Source: Aliamphritea hakodatensis | Lineage (GTDB): Bacteria; Pseudomonadota; Gammaproteobacteria; Pseudomonadales; Balneatricaceae | Reading direction: 5' to 3' | DNA length: 64,000 nucleotides | Assembly (NCBI RefSeq): GCF_024347195.1 | Contig: NZ_AP025281.1 | Span: 3,162,001 to 3,226,000 of the forward strand | Part shown: positions 33,091-41,795 of the stretch, piece by piece | How positions within the stretch are numbered: position 1 is the stretch's first letter | How the letters are laid out: the number at the start of each line of letters is the position of its first letter | Program-made: the position numbers and the translations under genes | Notes under the pieces: model-generated | The model's input: the letters and a program-made list of their open reading frames with translations, nothing else | What the model was told of the DNA's origin: nothing | Database searches by the model: none

Positions 33091-33399
33091 TTATTCGCTC
33101 CAAACGCCTCGGTTACCAGGCAAAAATCCCGGTACTAAAGACCTGCTTGCTTCAGAATGCTTAACCATACCCTGCACAGCCTGAACCACGCTGGAATTCC
33201 ATTCCCTGCAGGGAAAAGCTTTTATGACCAGCGTGGCCATTTAACAGACAAATGATGATGCTGTGATTCCCCTTCACCATCGCGGAAAAGCCTTTAAAAG
33301 CACCTGATATGAATTAACAGACAACCCACAAAATGCTCGCCAAAGCAGCGCCTTGCCACTATCATTCACGCCGAACTCACTGAAAGAAGAAATACTGTT
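33091..33399. other. Gene-less 309 bp between hicB and yjdM, with nested inverted repeats
   Basis: Outer arms CCACGCTGG (33186-33194) and CCAGCGTGG (33228-33236) enclose an inner palindrome TTCCCTGCAGGGAA (33202-33215), which could form a cruciform. The block also holds the hicA remnant and should contain the promoters of hicB and yjdM, which are divergent. A 49-codon open frame ends directly at the hicB start but has no family resemblance. Confidence 0.5.
33135..33171 (-). pseudogene. hicA: Remnant of the hicA C-terminus
   Basis: On the minus strand, codons 33161-33135 read SILKQAGL followed by TAG, the most common ending of HicA toxins. The 12 nt before it (33171-33160) encode GMVK in another frame, so GMVK-SILKQAGL would be restored by two inserted bases (compare the HicA ending GTLKSILKQAGL). 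The stop is 44 nt before hicB, the expected place. The rest of hicA is not recognisable in frame. The evidence is short, so this is a tentative call. Confidence 0.4.
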
Positions 33400-33735
33400 A
33401 TGTCCCTGCCTAACTGCCCGAGCTGTAATTCTGAATATGTTTATCAGGATCAGGATATGCTGATCTGCCCGGAATGCTCGTATGAATGGAATCCTGAAGA
33501 AGTTGCCGCAGAAAACGCCCTGAATATCCGCGACGCTAACGGCACACAGTTACAGGAAGGTGATAAAATCACCCTGATCAAAGATCTGAAGGTAAAAGGC
33601 AGCTCCCAGGTACTGAAGATTGGCACCAAAGCGCTGATCAAACGTATGGTCGACGGTAAAGACCATGAACTGGACTGCAAGGTAGACGGCGCCGGTGACA
33701 TGATGGTAACCGCTAAGTTTGTAAAGAAGGCTTAA
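33400..33735 (+). CDS. yjdM: YjdM (PhnA-like) zinc-ribbon protein
   Basis: A 111-aa protein of the YjdM family, formerly called PhnA but not a phosphonoacetate hydrolase. The zinc ribbon uses Cys6, Cys9, Cys23 and Cys26 (CPSC and CPEC). The C-terminal beta-barrel starts RDANGTQLQEGDKITLIKDLKVKGSS and ends MVTAKFVKKA, nearly invariant in the family. Length is normal. Monocistronic with a terminator. Confidence 0.92.
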   Translation: MSLPNCPSCNSEYVYQDQDMLICPECSYEWNPEEVAAENALNIRDANGTQLQEGDKITLIKDLKVKGSSQVLKIGTKALIKRMVDGKDHELDCKVDGAGDMMVTAKFVKKA

Positions 33736-33744
33736 GTCAGTGTC

Positions 33745-33774
33745 GGGCAGAGAGCCGCTCTGCCCTTTCTCTTA
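33745..33774 (+). terminator. Terminator of yjdM
   Basis: Stem GGGCAGAG / CTCTGCCC with a 5-nt loop followed by TTTCTCTT, 10 bp after the stop. Confidence 0.75.
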
Positions 33775-33806
33775 TCCGGGGAACCGGAGCAGCGGTGAAC
33801 TGCCCG

Positions 33807-35465
33807 TTACTCCGTTACCACTTCTTTAAACTGATTCGCTTCGCTGGATAACCACTCCTCAAATGCACCCACCGGCATCGGTCTGGCCAGCAAATAGCCC
33901 TGCACAACGTCACAGCCCTCCCGTCTCAGCTTTTGCAGCACTGCCGGATCGTTGACCCCTTCTGCGGTTACCTGAAGCCCCAGGTTATGGGCCAGATTGA
34001 TCGTCGCATTTACAATCACCGCATCGCTCTCATCGGTCATAATATCTTTTACGAATGAACGGTCTATTTTCAGCTCTTTGAGCGGCATACGTTTCAGGTA
34101 AGAAAGGGATGAATAACCGGTGCCGTAATCATCGATGGAGAAACGAAACCCCATCTGGTCAATCCGGTTAATGATTTCAAAGGCGGTTTCCGGATTACTC
34201 ATAATCGAGCTTTCCGTAATCTCCAGCATGATCCATTCAGGATTCACCCCGGTACGCCCTTTCAGACCGGCAATTAAATCCGGTAATTCAGGGTTGTTCA
34301 GATCTTTCGCCGACAGATTCACCGATATGCTGATGTTATACCCCGTACCGGCCCATTTCACAGCCTGCAACATACTGGCTTCGATGACCCAGCGGGTCAG
34401 TGACTGAATCATCCGGGTTCGTTCCATCAGCGGTACAAAATGATCCGGCAATAACAAGCCATGCCTCGGGTGATTCCAGCGCACCAGTGCTTCCGCACTG
34501 CTGACACAATCATCCCTTAAATCCAGCTTCGGCTGGTAATAAAGCTCCAGCTCCCCACGTTCAACGGCCTGATTCAGTTCACTCATCAAGGTTAACTGCC
34601 GGGGTGTATGTTCATCATAAGAAGGGTCATACAGTGCATAACCCTTGTTTGAGTTTTGTGCAACATACAGCGCAATGCCCGCCCGCTGCACCAGCGTGTC
34701 CACATCACCACCATGGTCCGGGAAGTAGACAATCCCGATATTGGCCTGACAGGCCATCTTCACCTTTTCAACAAAAAACGGTTCTTCCAGTGCCCGGTGA
34801 ATGTTTTCAGCCTGAGAAAGTACCGTTTGTTTGTTCTCAATATTGGTTAACAGCAAAGAGAAAATATTACTGTCGATCCGGGCAATCGTCGCAGGCGAAG
34901 CATAGGCGCTTTTCAGCCGCACCGAGACCTGTTTGATTAAACTGTCACTGGCGTTGCGTCCGAGGGTATCGCTGACCTGTTTGTAATTGCCGATTTCAAT
35001 GAGTAAAACAGAGAGGGACTGCTGCTGACTGGTCTGGGATAAGATCCCCTGCTCAACCCGGTCATAAAACAATTCTTTATTGGGTAAGTCAGTCAGTAAA
35101 TCATGGGTGACATTATAACGGGCCTGCTTTTCGAACGAATCAGCCCGTTCCCGAAGCTCCTGGGTCTGATCAATCACCAGTGCACTGGCCTCATAAGCCA
35201 GAATGGTACTTGAATACTGCCCCCAGAACGCAAATACAAAAGGGACTGCATCCATAATCCAGAGTGCGATATTGGTTTTCTGAACCAGCGCAATACCATC
35301 TATGCTGATACTGCCGGTGGTGTAATAACTGGCGCTCAGTGTCGCTATAATCAGCGCCGCCACCGCAACAACAATGCCCTGATAGGCCGTCTTTGAAACA
35401 CGGGACTTCAGGACTTTTACGTTGTTATTTAAAAAGTCGTTTGTGTTACTGCCGATTAAATTCAC
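33807..35465 (-). CDS. Membrane GGDEF-EAL protein with degenerate GGDEF; probable c-di-GMP phosphodiesterase
   Basis: A 552-aa protein with two hydrophobic helices (about 27-48 and 66-84) framing a short periplasmic loop, then a coiled linker (95-120), a GGDEF-like domain (about 120-285) and an EAL domain (about 290-535). At the cyclase signature it has DSNIF, so it cannot be a working cyclase. The EAL part keeps AEALVRW, VNLSAKDL, LEITESS, IDDYGTGYSSLSYLK, KIDRSF and AEGV, followed by ND rather than ET. Hydrolysis of cyclic di-GMP is the likely activity. It is read leftwards and ends opposite yjdM. Before the presumed island insertion its upstream neighbour would have been the 3' end of cbiX. 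Confidence 0.88.
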   Translation of the reverse strand: MNLIGSNTNDFLNNNVKVLKSRVSKTAYQGIVVAVAALIIATLSASYYTTGSISIDGIALVQKTNIALWIMDAVPFVFAFWGQYSSTILAYEASALVIDQTQELRERADSFEKQARYNVTHDLLTDLPNKELFYDRVEQGILSQTSQQQSLSVLLIEIGNYKQVSDTLGRNASDSLIKQVSVRLKSAYASPATIARIDSNIFSLLLTNIENKQTVLSQAENIHRALEEPFFVEKVKMACQANIGIVYFPDHGGDVDTLVQRAGIALYVAQNSNKGYALYDPSYDEHTPRQLTLMSELNQAVERGELELYYQPKLDLRDDCVSSAEALVRWNHPRHGLLLPDHFVPLMERTRMIQSLTRWVIEASMLQAVKWAGTGYNISISVNLSAKDLNNPELPDLIAGLKGRTGVNPEWIMLEITESSIMSNPETAFEIINRIDQMGFRFSIDDYGTGYSSLSYLKRMPLKELKIDRSFVKDIMTDESDAVIVNATINLAHNLGLQVTAEGVNDPAVLQKLRREGCDVVQGYLLARPMPVGAFEEWLSSEANQFKEVVTE

Positions 35466-35981
35466 ACTGTCACCATTTCATCCTTGCGCCCCCTCACCAG
35501 ATACTGAGGGAGGTGCGAATAATTCCACATTTCAGTTTCAGCGTTATCAATGATATGCCCGGGTGTATCCCAGTTTTAAAACCCCAAAGGTTCAGTGATG
35601 ACGCACCGGAAAAGACCTGTCCCTGGCTGCCCCACCGGGCGCCCGTCTTCACCGGTTAATATATAAACACGTTAATTGAACAATATCACTCTGAATACCG
35701 TCTGAACTTTGCATAACGGGTATACAGACCGGTGCCTGCCTGCATAAAAAAAACCGCCGGAAGCATGCGCTGCCGGCGGTTTGTCTCTAACCCTTGTTTC
35801 TTTTTAATTTATTTCTTATGCGCGAAGGTCTCTTCTGCCTTAACCAGGCCGCCCGCTACATACCTAACAGACCTTCATCAGCACACTGATAACAGAGTTC
35901 AAACTGATTTCTCAGGTTTATAACTTTCTGCCGGGATTCCGGTACACAGACAGATCATCTAATCTTCCTCTGATCCGCCCC
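35466..35981. other. Gene-less 516 bp at the left boundary of the catabolic island
   Basis: The left part (35466-35745) should hold the promoter of the GGDEF-EAL gene and shows no reading frame worth calling. 35746-35852 is the duplicated cbiX 3' end with its terminator (listed separately). 35853-35981 leads up to the stop of dctP and has no recognised element. No integrase, transposase or tRNA end is visible. Confidence 0.6.
35747..35844. repeat. 98-bp direct repeat, left copy: stranded cbiX 3' end plus terminator
   Basis: Identical to 43072-43169 except for one base (T35817 versus G43142), in the same orientation and exactly 7,325 bp away. Read on the minus strand, it encodes GLVKAEETFAHKK and a stop at 35809-35811. 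The intact gene ends GLVKAEETFAHQK. Similarity fades beyond 35850, so it is a tail without a gene. Its hairpin (35751-35782, AAACCGCCGG...CCGGCGGTTT) would now end transcription of the island operon after dctP. Confidence 0.9.
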
Positions 35982-37043
35982 TCAGATTTCGGCATCAATC
36001 GCTGCTTCACAGGTCCGGATCGCAGACTGCATGTTATCCAGCCATTCTGTGCCATAATTGTTTATGTACCAAGCCTCCATTGGCTTAGCAGCGCTGCGGA
36101 ACAGACGCTTTTCTTCCGGTGTCGGGACATAAACAGTACCTCCCGCCTTACGAAACTCATCATAAGCCTCAATCTGACGTCGCATAGGAAATGCACGCGT
36201 GACTCCCTTCAGATGCTGAAAGCCATCATAAACGATACGTTTTTCTGGTTCAGACAGACCGCTCCAGAAACTGTTATTCATCCACCACAAACTTCCCATA
36301 TAAGCATGGCCATCCAGCGTAATGTACTTGATATGGTCCTGGAACTTCATATTAACGATATCAGTGATACCGTTTTTTGTGCCCTCAACCACACCAGTCG
36401 CCAACGATGTATACACCTCTGGCCATGCAATAGGTGTTGCATTTGCACCCAAGCTGACAACCAGTTCTTTCTGTATATCTGCGGGAATTGTCCGGATTTT
36501 TAATCCTTTAAGATCAGCCGGTGTTTTTATCTGCTTACCCGTCGTTGCAAAATTTCGCCAGCCGCCGGTGTTACTGATCGTCATTAACCTTACATTATCT
36601 GATGTACTGAGAACGCCATCGCGAAGTTGTGTAACAAAGGGACCGTCAAAAACACATTCAGCCACCCGGTCATTTTTAAACGCATATGGCAGATCCATTA
36701 CCTGCCCGGGGGGAAATAAATTACCAAAACCACCGATAGTGGTGATAGTTGCCTGCAAAGTCCCATTTTGAATACTTTCAAGACATTCCCGATAACTGCT
36801 GCAAAACTGCCCTGCAGGAAAGATTCTGACGCTGATATCACCGTTGGTACGTGATTCAACATAGTCTTTAAGTACCATTGCGCCATCATAATCTTCATCA
36901 TCAGTACCCGCCAGAATGCCTACATTAATCGTCTTCTTAGCGGCCAATACGGCCGTTGTACTGAAGGGTGAGAGCAAAACTGCCGTCGCAACAGTGATTA
37001 CAGAAACCGCTTTAAAAAATCCTTTTATCTTTTTCCTGTTCAT
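35982..37043 (-). CDS. dctP: TRAP transporter substrate-binding protein DctP
   Basis: A 353-aa periplasmic binding protein of a tripartite ATP-independent periplasmic transporter. A signal peptide covers about 1-34 (MNRKKIKGFFKAVSVIT to AVLAA). The DctP fold follows: GAMVLKDYVESRTNGDISVRIFPAGQF (about 54-80), LKGLKIRTIPADIQKELV with the Arg that usually grips a substrate carboxylate, and WPEVYTSLATGVVEGTKNG (about 200-218). A sulphonate could also satisfy this arginine. AAGGAG lies 7 nt upstream of ATG 37043. It is the last gene of the island operon, 44 bp after dctM, an order that often gives extra copies of the binding protein. Confidence 0.92.
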   Translation of the reverse strand: MNRKKIKGFFKAVSVITVATAVLLSPFSTTAVLAAKKTINVGILAGTDDEDYDGAMVLKDYVESRTNGDISVRIFPAGQFCSSYRECLESIQNGTLQATITTIGGFGNLFPPGQVMDLPYAFKNDRVAECVFDGPFVTQLRDGVLSTSDNVRLMTISNTGGWRNFATTGKQIKTPADLKGLKIRTIPADIQKELVVSLGANATPIAWPEVYTSLATGVVEGTKNGITDIVNMKFQDHIKYITLDGHAYMGSLWWMNNSFWSGLSEPEKRIVYDGFQHLKGVTRAFPMRRQIEAYDEFRKAGGTVYVPTPEEKRLFRSAAKPMEAWYINNYGTEWLDNMQSAIRTCEAAIDAEI

Positions 37044-37087
37044 AGGTGTTCTCCTTGTTATTTTTGTGACTCAACTGATGACAGCCA

Positions 37088-38377
37088 TCAGATGAAATTC
37101 AGCAAACGCGGTAACGTCAGCGAAATTGCAGGAACATAAGTGATTAATAAAATAATCAGTATTTCTACTGCTAAATAAGGAAATAACTCACGCAGAATAA
37201 GTTCCAGCCGTTCCCGGGAAACATTGGAGGTAACAAACAACACCAGCCCCATCGGCGGCGTAATCAGCCCTACGGTAACGTTAACGCACATGATGATGGC
37301 GAAGTGCAGCGGATCCATTCCCAACTGGTTAACAAAGACAGGCGATAAAATAGGTCCGAGAATCAGAATGGCCGGTCCGGCATCCAGAATCATTCCAACA
37401 GCGAATAACAAAATATTGAGCAATAACAGAAGCAGCAGAACAGATCCGGTGAGATCCAGTATCCAGGCGGCAAATTCCTGAGGAATACCCGAAACTGTGG
37501 CGAGCCACGCAAAGGAAACAGAAGCACCTATAACCACCATTATCACTGCAGACGATACAGCGGCACGTTTAAATACACCCGGCAAGTCCCGCCAGGTCAT
37601 CGTTTTAATGACAAACAGTGAAATAAAAAATGCGTAAAAAGCAGCGACCCCGGCCGCTTCTGTAGGGGTAAAAATCCCTCCCAGAATCCCCCCCAGTAAA
37701 ATAACCGGGGTTAGCAGCGGCAATACCGCATGTCTTGCGGCCTGTATCCGCTCAGCACCGGTAGCCTTTGTTTCCATAACCGGTAACTGACGCTTTCTGG
37801 CGATAACCGCAGTCACCAACATCAGTGAAGCAGCAATGATTAGTCCGGGAATAATGCCTGCAGCAAATAACGCAGCAGGCGAAACCTGCATAATAAATGC
37901 GTAAATAATCATAATGATACTTGGCGGAATGATAGGGCCTATGACCGCTGACGCGGCAGTCACTGCCGCAGCAAAACGGCGGCTATAGCCATTTTTCTCC
38001 ATCGCCGGAATGAGCATTGATCCCAGTGCAGAGGCATCGGCTACTGCTGAACCACTAAGACCTGCAAACAGTACAGATGTAAAAATATTCACCTGCGCCA
38101 GACCACCGCGAATATGGCCTATCAGTGTTTGCGCAAAATTAACCAGCCGTAAGGTAATCCCTCCGTTATTCATACATTCCCCTGCTAACAGGAATAACGG
38201 TATCGCCATCAGCGGGAATGAGAACATGCCATTAAATAAGCGGGATATTACCTGAGTTAACATGCCTGACTGACCATCAATCAGGAGAGAAATCGTCGGC
38301 GCCATCAGAAGAACGAAAAAAACAGGTACGCCGATAGCCGTCAGTACCAGAAACAACCAAAAGAACAGTGCTGTCAT
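37088..38377 (-). CDS. dctM: TRAP transporter large permease DctM
   Basis: The 429-aa large membrane subunit, with about twelve hydrophobic segments and two re-entrant-type loops. Family landmarks: FSFPLMAIPLFLLAGECMNNGGI (about 52-74), GLSGSAVADASALGSMLIPAM (about 108-128), SAVIGPIIPPSIIMIIYAF (about 143-161) and, near the C-terminus, VTVGLITPPMGLVLFVTSNVS (about 369-389). It moves substrate with sodium co-transport. Its ATG overlaps the dctQ stop (TGATG), so translation is coupled. Confidence 0.94.
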   Translation of the reverse strand: MTALFFWLFLVLTAIGVPVFFVLLMAPTISLLIDGQSGMLTQVISRLFNGMFSFPLMAIPLFLLAGECMNNGGITLRLVNFAQTLIGHIRGGLAQVNIFTSVLFAGLSGSAVADASALGSMLIPAMEKNGYSRRFAAAVTAASAVIGPIIPPSIIMIIYAFIMQVSPAALFAAGIIPGLIIAASLMLVTAVIARKRQLPVMETKATGAERIQAARHAVLPLLTPVILLGGILGGIFTPTEAAGVAAFYAFFISLFVIKTMTWRDLPGVFKRAAVSSAVIMVVIGASVSFAWLATVSGIPQEFAAWILDLTGSVLLLLLLLNILLFAVGMILDAGPAILILGPILSPVFVNQLGMDPLHFAIIMCVNVTVGLITPPMGLVLFVTSNVSRERLELILRELFPYLAVEILIILLITYVPAISLTLPRLLNFI

Positions 38378-38934
38378 CAGTTGCTCTCCCCGGTCATCTT
38401 CCCGGCATCTTTCATCTGAATACTTTCTGTGATGTCCGGTTTAATCAGACAAAGCAGCGAGCGCAAACTGTTCTCGAAGCAATTCGGCAATAAAACTGCC
38501 AGGGTCAGCGGAATAACGGCGTAGATGTATTTCATCTGCACCGGAACAGCATTTGCCCGTATAGTTGAATGCCAGGCCCAGCTGAAAGACTTGGAAATGA
38601 GGTAAACTAACAGGACACAGATAGCGGTGCTGATCAAAAACTGCAGCAAGTGGTTTAACCTCGCCGGAATCAGCCGCTGTGCCAGATCCATCTGAACATG
38701 AAGTGCCTTCCTGTAGGCTACAGGAACGGCCAGAAATGCCATCCAGACCATCAACATCAGTGACAAATCTTCCGCCCACGACAGGGAACTGTTAAGCACA
38801 TAGCGGAAAAAGACCTGAATGATCACCATGATCATCATCAGTGCGATAAATAATGCTGAAATATACCAGCCTGCCAGTGCGAGTGGCCGGTTAAACCGTT
38901 CAAGTGTCTGTAAGAGCCATAAGAAATAAACCAA
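38377..38934 (-). CDS. dctQ: TRAP transporter small permease DctQ
   Basis: The 185-aa small membrane subunit with four hydrophobic helices, including ALFIALMMIMVIIQVFFRYVL (about 29-49) and SLSWAEDLSLMLMVWMAFLAVPVAYR (about 53-78), where the ED pair and GR/YR region are typical. The N-terminus is best explained by a TTG start at 38934, because GGAGA lies about 8 nt upstream; no suitable ATG exists before the first helix. It begins 51 bp after the dehydrogenase gene. Confidence 0.88.
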   Translation of the reverse strand: MVYFLWLLQTLERFNRPLALAGWYISALFIALMMIMVIIQVFFRYVLNSSLSWAEDLSLMLMVWMAFLAVPVAYRKALHVQMDLAQRLIPARLNHLLQFLISTAICVLLVYLISKSFSWAWHSTIRANAVPVQMKYIYAVIPLTLAVLLPNCFENSLRSLLCLIKPDITESIQMKDAGKMTGESN

Positions 38935-38985
38935 AATACCATCTCCGTTACTGTTGTTTTTATTAAGAGATAAATCTGGTGAAAG

Positions 38986-39897
38986 CTAACCTGTTGCCGT
39001 CCTTCGGATACCGGCTATTTCCTCAAGCAGCAGCAACATAGCGGTACAGTCTTCATTCTCCCGGCCATAACTGCGGCTGAGTCCGTAAAGCTGTTCAGCA
39101 GCCGCGCCCAGCCATACAGGCATACCGTTTTCAGCAGCCAGATCCAGCGCGAGCCCCAAGTCCTTCAACCCCATGAACAAAGGAAAATCAGGTGAAACAT
39201 CACCGGCGAGCACTTTTTTTGGATAGTTGGTTGTCAGTTGGCCTTTGCCGGCCGGCGTTTCCCTGAATAAAGCAAGCATGCGGCTCTGATCAAGTCCAAG
39301 CTTTGCGGCGAACGTCAGCAATTCCGCCGCAATCACCATATTGACCATCGAACCGTAATTGTTTACCAGCTTTGCTTTCAGACCCATACCGACGGCTCCC
39401 ATATGAAGCACCGTATCTGCCATAGCATTAAATACAGGACCAGCTTCCCGGATATCATCATCGTCACCACCGGCGATCACAATGAGATTCCCCGTCACAG
39501 CTTCCCTGCGACTGCGTCCTACAGGTGCATCAATCAGACGTAGCCCCATCTGTCTGAGTTGCATATTCAGTTGCAGCAGCTCCCGGGAAGAACCGGTGCT
39601 CATATCAACCACCAGACTGTTTGGTTTCATGACAGAAGCGGCACCATCCTGCCCCAGCAACGCTTCTCTGACATAAGAAGAATCCGGCAAAATCACTATG
39701 GTAATGTCTGCATCTGTGGCAGCATCAGCAGGAGACTGGGCACACCGGCATTCCAACTGACGAAAGTCTGCCATCGCTTGCGGATTTATGTCGTAGACCG
39801 CCAACTGAAACTGAGACCGGATCAGGTTCTTTGCCATGGGGCTTCCCATAACCCCCAGCCCAAGAAACGCTATTTTAAGCTGTGTATCTGTTTTCAT
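38986..39897 (-). CDS. Beta-hydroxyacid dehydrogenase family oxidoreductase, sulfolactaldehyde reductase-like
   Basis: A 303-aa NAD(P)-dependent enzyme of the 3-hydroxyisobutyrate dehydrogenase family. The Rossmann motif LGLGVMGSPMAKNL is at 13-26, with an acidic residue after strand 2 (VYDIN), which favours NAD. The substrate loop reads DAPVGRSRREAVTGNL (about 138-153), not the usual DAPVSGG. From memory, E. coli sulfolactaldehyde reductase YihU has PVGRTS here. The catalytic Lys lies in GLKAKLVNNYGSM (~173), again with the double Asn of YihU. AGKGQLTTNYPKKVLAGD and LKDLGLALDLA also agree. A C3-sulphonate substrate is therefore a reasonable hypothesis. Start and stop overlap neighbours by ATGA. 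Confidence 0.85.
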   Translation of the reverse strand: MKTDTQLKIAFLGLGVMGSPMAKNLIRSQFQLAVYDINPQAMADFRQLECRCAQSPADAATDADITIVILPDSSYVREALLGQDGAASVMKPNSLVVDMSTGSSRELLQLNMQLRQMGLRLIDAPVGRSRREAVTGNLIVIAGGDDDDIREAGPVFNAMADTVLHMGAVGMGLKAKLVNNYGSMVNMVIAAELLTFAAKLGLDQSRMLALFRETPAGKGQLTTNYPKKVLAGDVSPDFPLFMGLKDLGLALDLAAENGMPVWLGAAAEQLYGLSRSYGRENEDCTAMLLLLEEIAGIRRTATG

Positions 39898-40907
39898 TGA
39901 TCCTGTTCCTTCAGCGTTTTGTTCAGCAAGTCTGCCGAAACCCTGACGAGATGCGCGACAGACAAGCCATACTTTTCCTGTAAATAGGATAGTGACCCTC
40001 CCTGGGCGAAAGTATCCTGAATGCCAACCCTTAAGAAGGTATTTTCTTTCCCCGCCTCTGCCAGAACCTCCGCAACCGCAGACCCCAAACCACCAATAAC
40101 AGAATGATTTTCCGCAGTAATAATTCCTTTACCCTGCACAGCCTGTTGCAGAACAGCTTGCTTATCCAAAGGCTTGATGGTGTGCATATTGATAACGGAA
40201 CAGGCAATGCCGAAACGATCTGTAAGGATGTCAGCCGCTTTCAGGGCATGACCGACCATGAGGCCACAGGCAAATATCGCCAGATCTTCACCTTCACAAA
40301 GCGTTTGCGCCTTACCGATTTCTAATTCCATCAGCGGCTGGTCGTCAGCCAGACTTTCACTTGCCCTTTCCATGCGCAGATATACCGGCCCGTTATAACC
40401 GGCAACAGCCCGGACAGCAGCAAGGGCCTGAGCGGCGCCGGCCGGTTCAATCACAGTCATACCAGGCAGGGAACGCATCAGCGAAATATCCTCAATCGCC
40501 TGATGAGAGACCCCCAGTAAAGTTGTTAACCCCGGTAAGAATCCAACGATTTTTACATTGTTTTTCGGATACGCCACCTGCATTGCAACCTGATCAAACG
40601 CACGCCGGGTCATAAAAACGCCGAAGCTGTGAACAAAAGGGATATCTCCCATGCGTGCCATACCTGAAGCGACGCCAATTGCATTCGCTTCCTGCATGCC
40701 GATCATGACAAAGCGTTCAGGAATCGCATCACGGAAGACATCGGTCTCTGTTGAGGCCGACAAATCACATCCCAGACACATGACTTCAGGTATTTCACGG
40801 GCAACCTGCACCAACGCATCACCGTAATACTTAGGAACCGCCTGATTTCCATAGACAGAAACCGAAGATGTAAAATCACCAAGGTGTAACGACGTAGCAC
40901 GTGTCAT
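39894..40907 (-). CDS. Transketolase, C-terminal subunit (split enzyme)
   Basis: A 337-aa protein holding the pyrimidine-binding and C-terminal domains of a thiamine diphosphate transketolase. Landmarks: GCDLSASTETDVF (about 46-58), RFVMIGMQEANAIGVASGMA (about 65-84, Glu74 being the proton-relay Glu that activates the cofactor), FVHSFGVFMTRRAFDQV (about 90-106), TTLLGVSHQAIEDI and a C-terminal domain with INMHTIKPLD and AENHSVIGGLGSAVAE. With the N-terminal subunit, whose stop overlaps its ATG by 4 nt, it should form an alpha2beta2 enzyme. Natural split transketolases include apulose-4-phosphate and sulfofructose transketolases. Confidence 0.9.
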   Translation of the reverse strand: MTRATSLHLGDFTSSVSVYGNQAVPKYYGDALVQVAREIPEVMCLGCDLSASTETDVFRDAIPERFVMIGMQEANAIGVASGMARMGDIPFVHSFGVFMTRRAFDQVAMQVAYPKNNVKIVGFLPGLTTLLGVSHQAIEDISLMRSLPGMTVIEPAGAAQALAAVRAVAGYNGPVYLRMERASESLADDQPLMELEIGKAQTLCEGEDLAIFACGLMVGHALKAADILTDRFGIACSVINMHTIKPLDKQAVLQQAVQGKGIITAENHSVIGGLGSAVAEVLAEAGKENTFLRVGIQDTFAQGGSLSYLQEKYGLSVAHLVRVSADLLNKTLKEQDQ

Positions 40908-41737
40908 GATGCCTCCTCCAGTACTTTTAATGCGTCATTTGCAGTCGTGGCATCCAGAACCATGTTGTGACTCAGTTGCCCCTCCAGAAAAGGAACACCT
41001 TTCCCTGCTACGGTGTGTGCGATTACAGCAAAGGGCTTCTCCGTATTGTTACGTGCCCGGGAGAAACTGCGGAGTAAACCCTCCATGTTGTTACCATCCA
41101 CTTCACAGACCTCCCAGCCAAAAGCCCGCCACTTATCTGCCACAGGCTCCATTTTGATCACCTGGTCAGTATCTCCCTCTACTTGCATACGGTTCATATC
41201 AACCACCAGACAAATGTTGTCGAGCCCGAAGCTTGCGGCACTCATGGCAGCTTCCCAGGTCTGGCCCTCCTGCATTTCACCATCACCCAGAATGACAAAA
41301 TAACGGCCATGCAAAGCCTTCTTTTTTGCAGATAAAGCCATCCCCACTGCAACGGAAAGTCCCTGACCAAGCGAACCGCAGGTTGCTTCCACACTGTCTC
41401 CCAGACGCTCCGAAACATTCACTTCAAGTTCTGAACCGTCATCGCAATAAGTATCCAGCCGGTTGCTGTCCAGCAACCCGGCCTCAGCAAGCGTGGCGTG
41501 AAAAACAGCAGAATTATGAGCCGTAGAGAGAATGCACCGGTCGCGGCCTATATCACTGAAATAGCCGGCATGGATGTTCATTTCATTCAGATAGATAGCG
41601 GTAAAGATATCTGCAGCCCCCAGCCCCTGCTGCACATAGCCCTGGCCACGCCGGGCAACTAACCTGATCACCTGCTGCCGAATTCGGTTAGCCTGTTGCT
41701 GAAGTGTCTCTGTGCGATCCTGCGGGTGAGATTTCAT
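40904..41737 (-). CDS. Transketolase, N-terminal subunit (split enzyme)
   Basis: The 277-aa diphosphate-binding half of the transketolase. Landmarks: GYVQQGLGAADIFTAIYLNEM (about 33-53), CILSTAHNSAVFHATLAEAG, CGSLGQGLSVAVGMALSAKK (about 118-137) and the TPP motif GDGEMQEGQTWEAAMSAASFG then VVDMNRMQVEGDTD (about 151-190). The His of the family (STAHNS) is present; here the sugar-phosphate-contacting residues seem less conserved than in the housekeeping enzyme. It is the first gene of the operon, 121 bp below the LacI gene and directly below the operators. No sugar kinase or isomerase is encoded in the operon. Confidence 0.9.
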   Translation of the reverse strand: MKSHPQDRTETLQQQANRIRQQVIRLVARRGQGYVQQGLGAADIFTAIYLNEMNIHAGYFSDIGRDRCILSTAHNSAVFHATLAEAGLLDSNRLDTYCDDGSELEVNVSERLGDSVEATCGSLGQGLSVAVGMALSAKKKALHGRYFVILGDGEMQEGQTWEAAMSAASFGLDNICLVVDMNRMQVEGDTDQVIKMEPVADKWRAFGWEVCEVDGNNMEGLLRSFSRARNNTEKPFAVIAHTVAGKGVPFLEGQLSHNMVLDATTANDALKVLEEAS

Positions 41738-41765
41738 AAGCAGATTCTCTGATAGAATGACAAGA

Positions 41766-41795
41766 TGTTACCGATAACATATGTTACCGGTAACA
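41766..41795 (-). promoter_or_regulatory. Tandem GntR-type operators of the island operon
   Basis: TGTTACCGATAACA (41766-41779) and TGTTACCGGTAACA (41782-41795), 16 bp centre to centre. Flanked by A/T they read ATGTTA-N4-TAACAT, the motif known for GntR/IdnR, LacI-family gluconate regulators of E. coli. They lie directly below the -10 element, so the LacI protein encoded upstream should repress by blocking the start. Confidence 0.85.

Noticed and set aside
33091..33240. A 49-codon minus-strand frame ending directly at the hicB start
   Set aside because: It does not resemble HicA or any family known to me, and it overlaps the nested inverted repeats. Its proximity to hicB is probably chance.
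33091..33399. Integron attC site next to hicB
   Set aside because: hicAB pairs are common integron cassettes, so I looked for paired RYYYAAC and GTTRRRY cores. Only an isolated ATTTAAC was found, with no matching partner.
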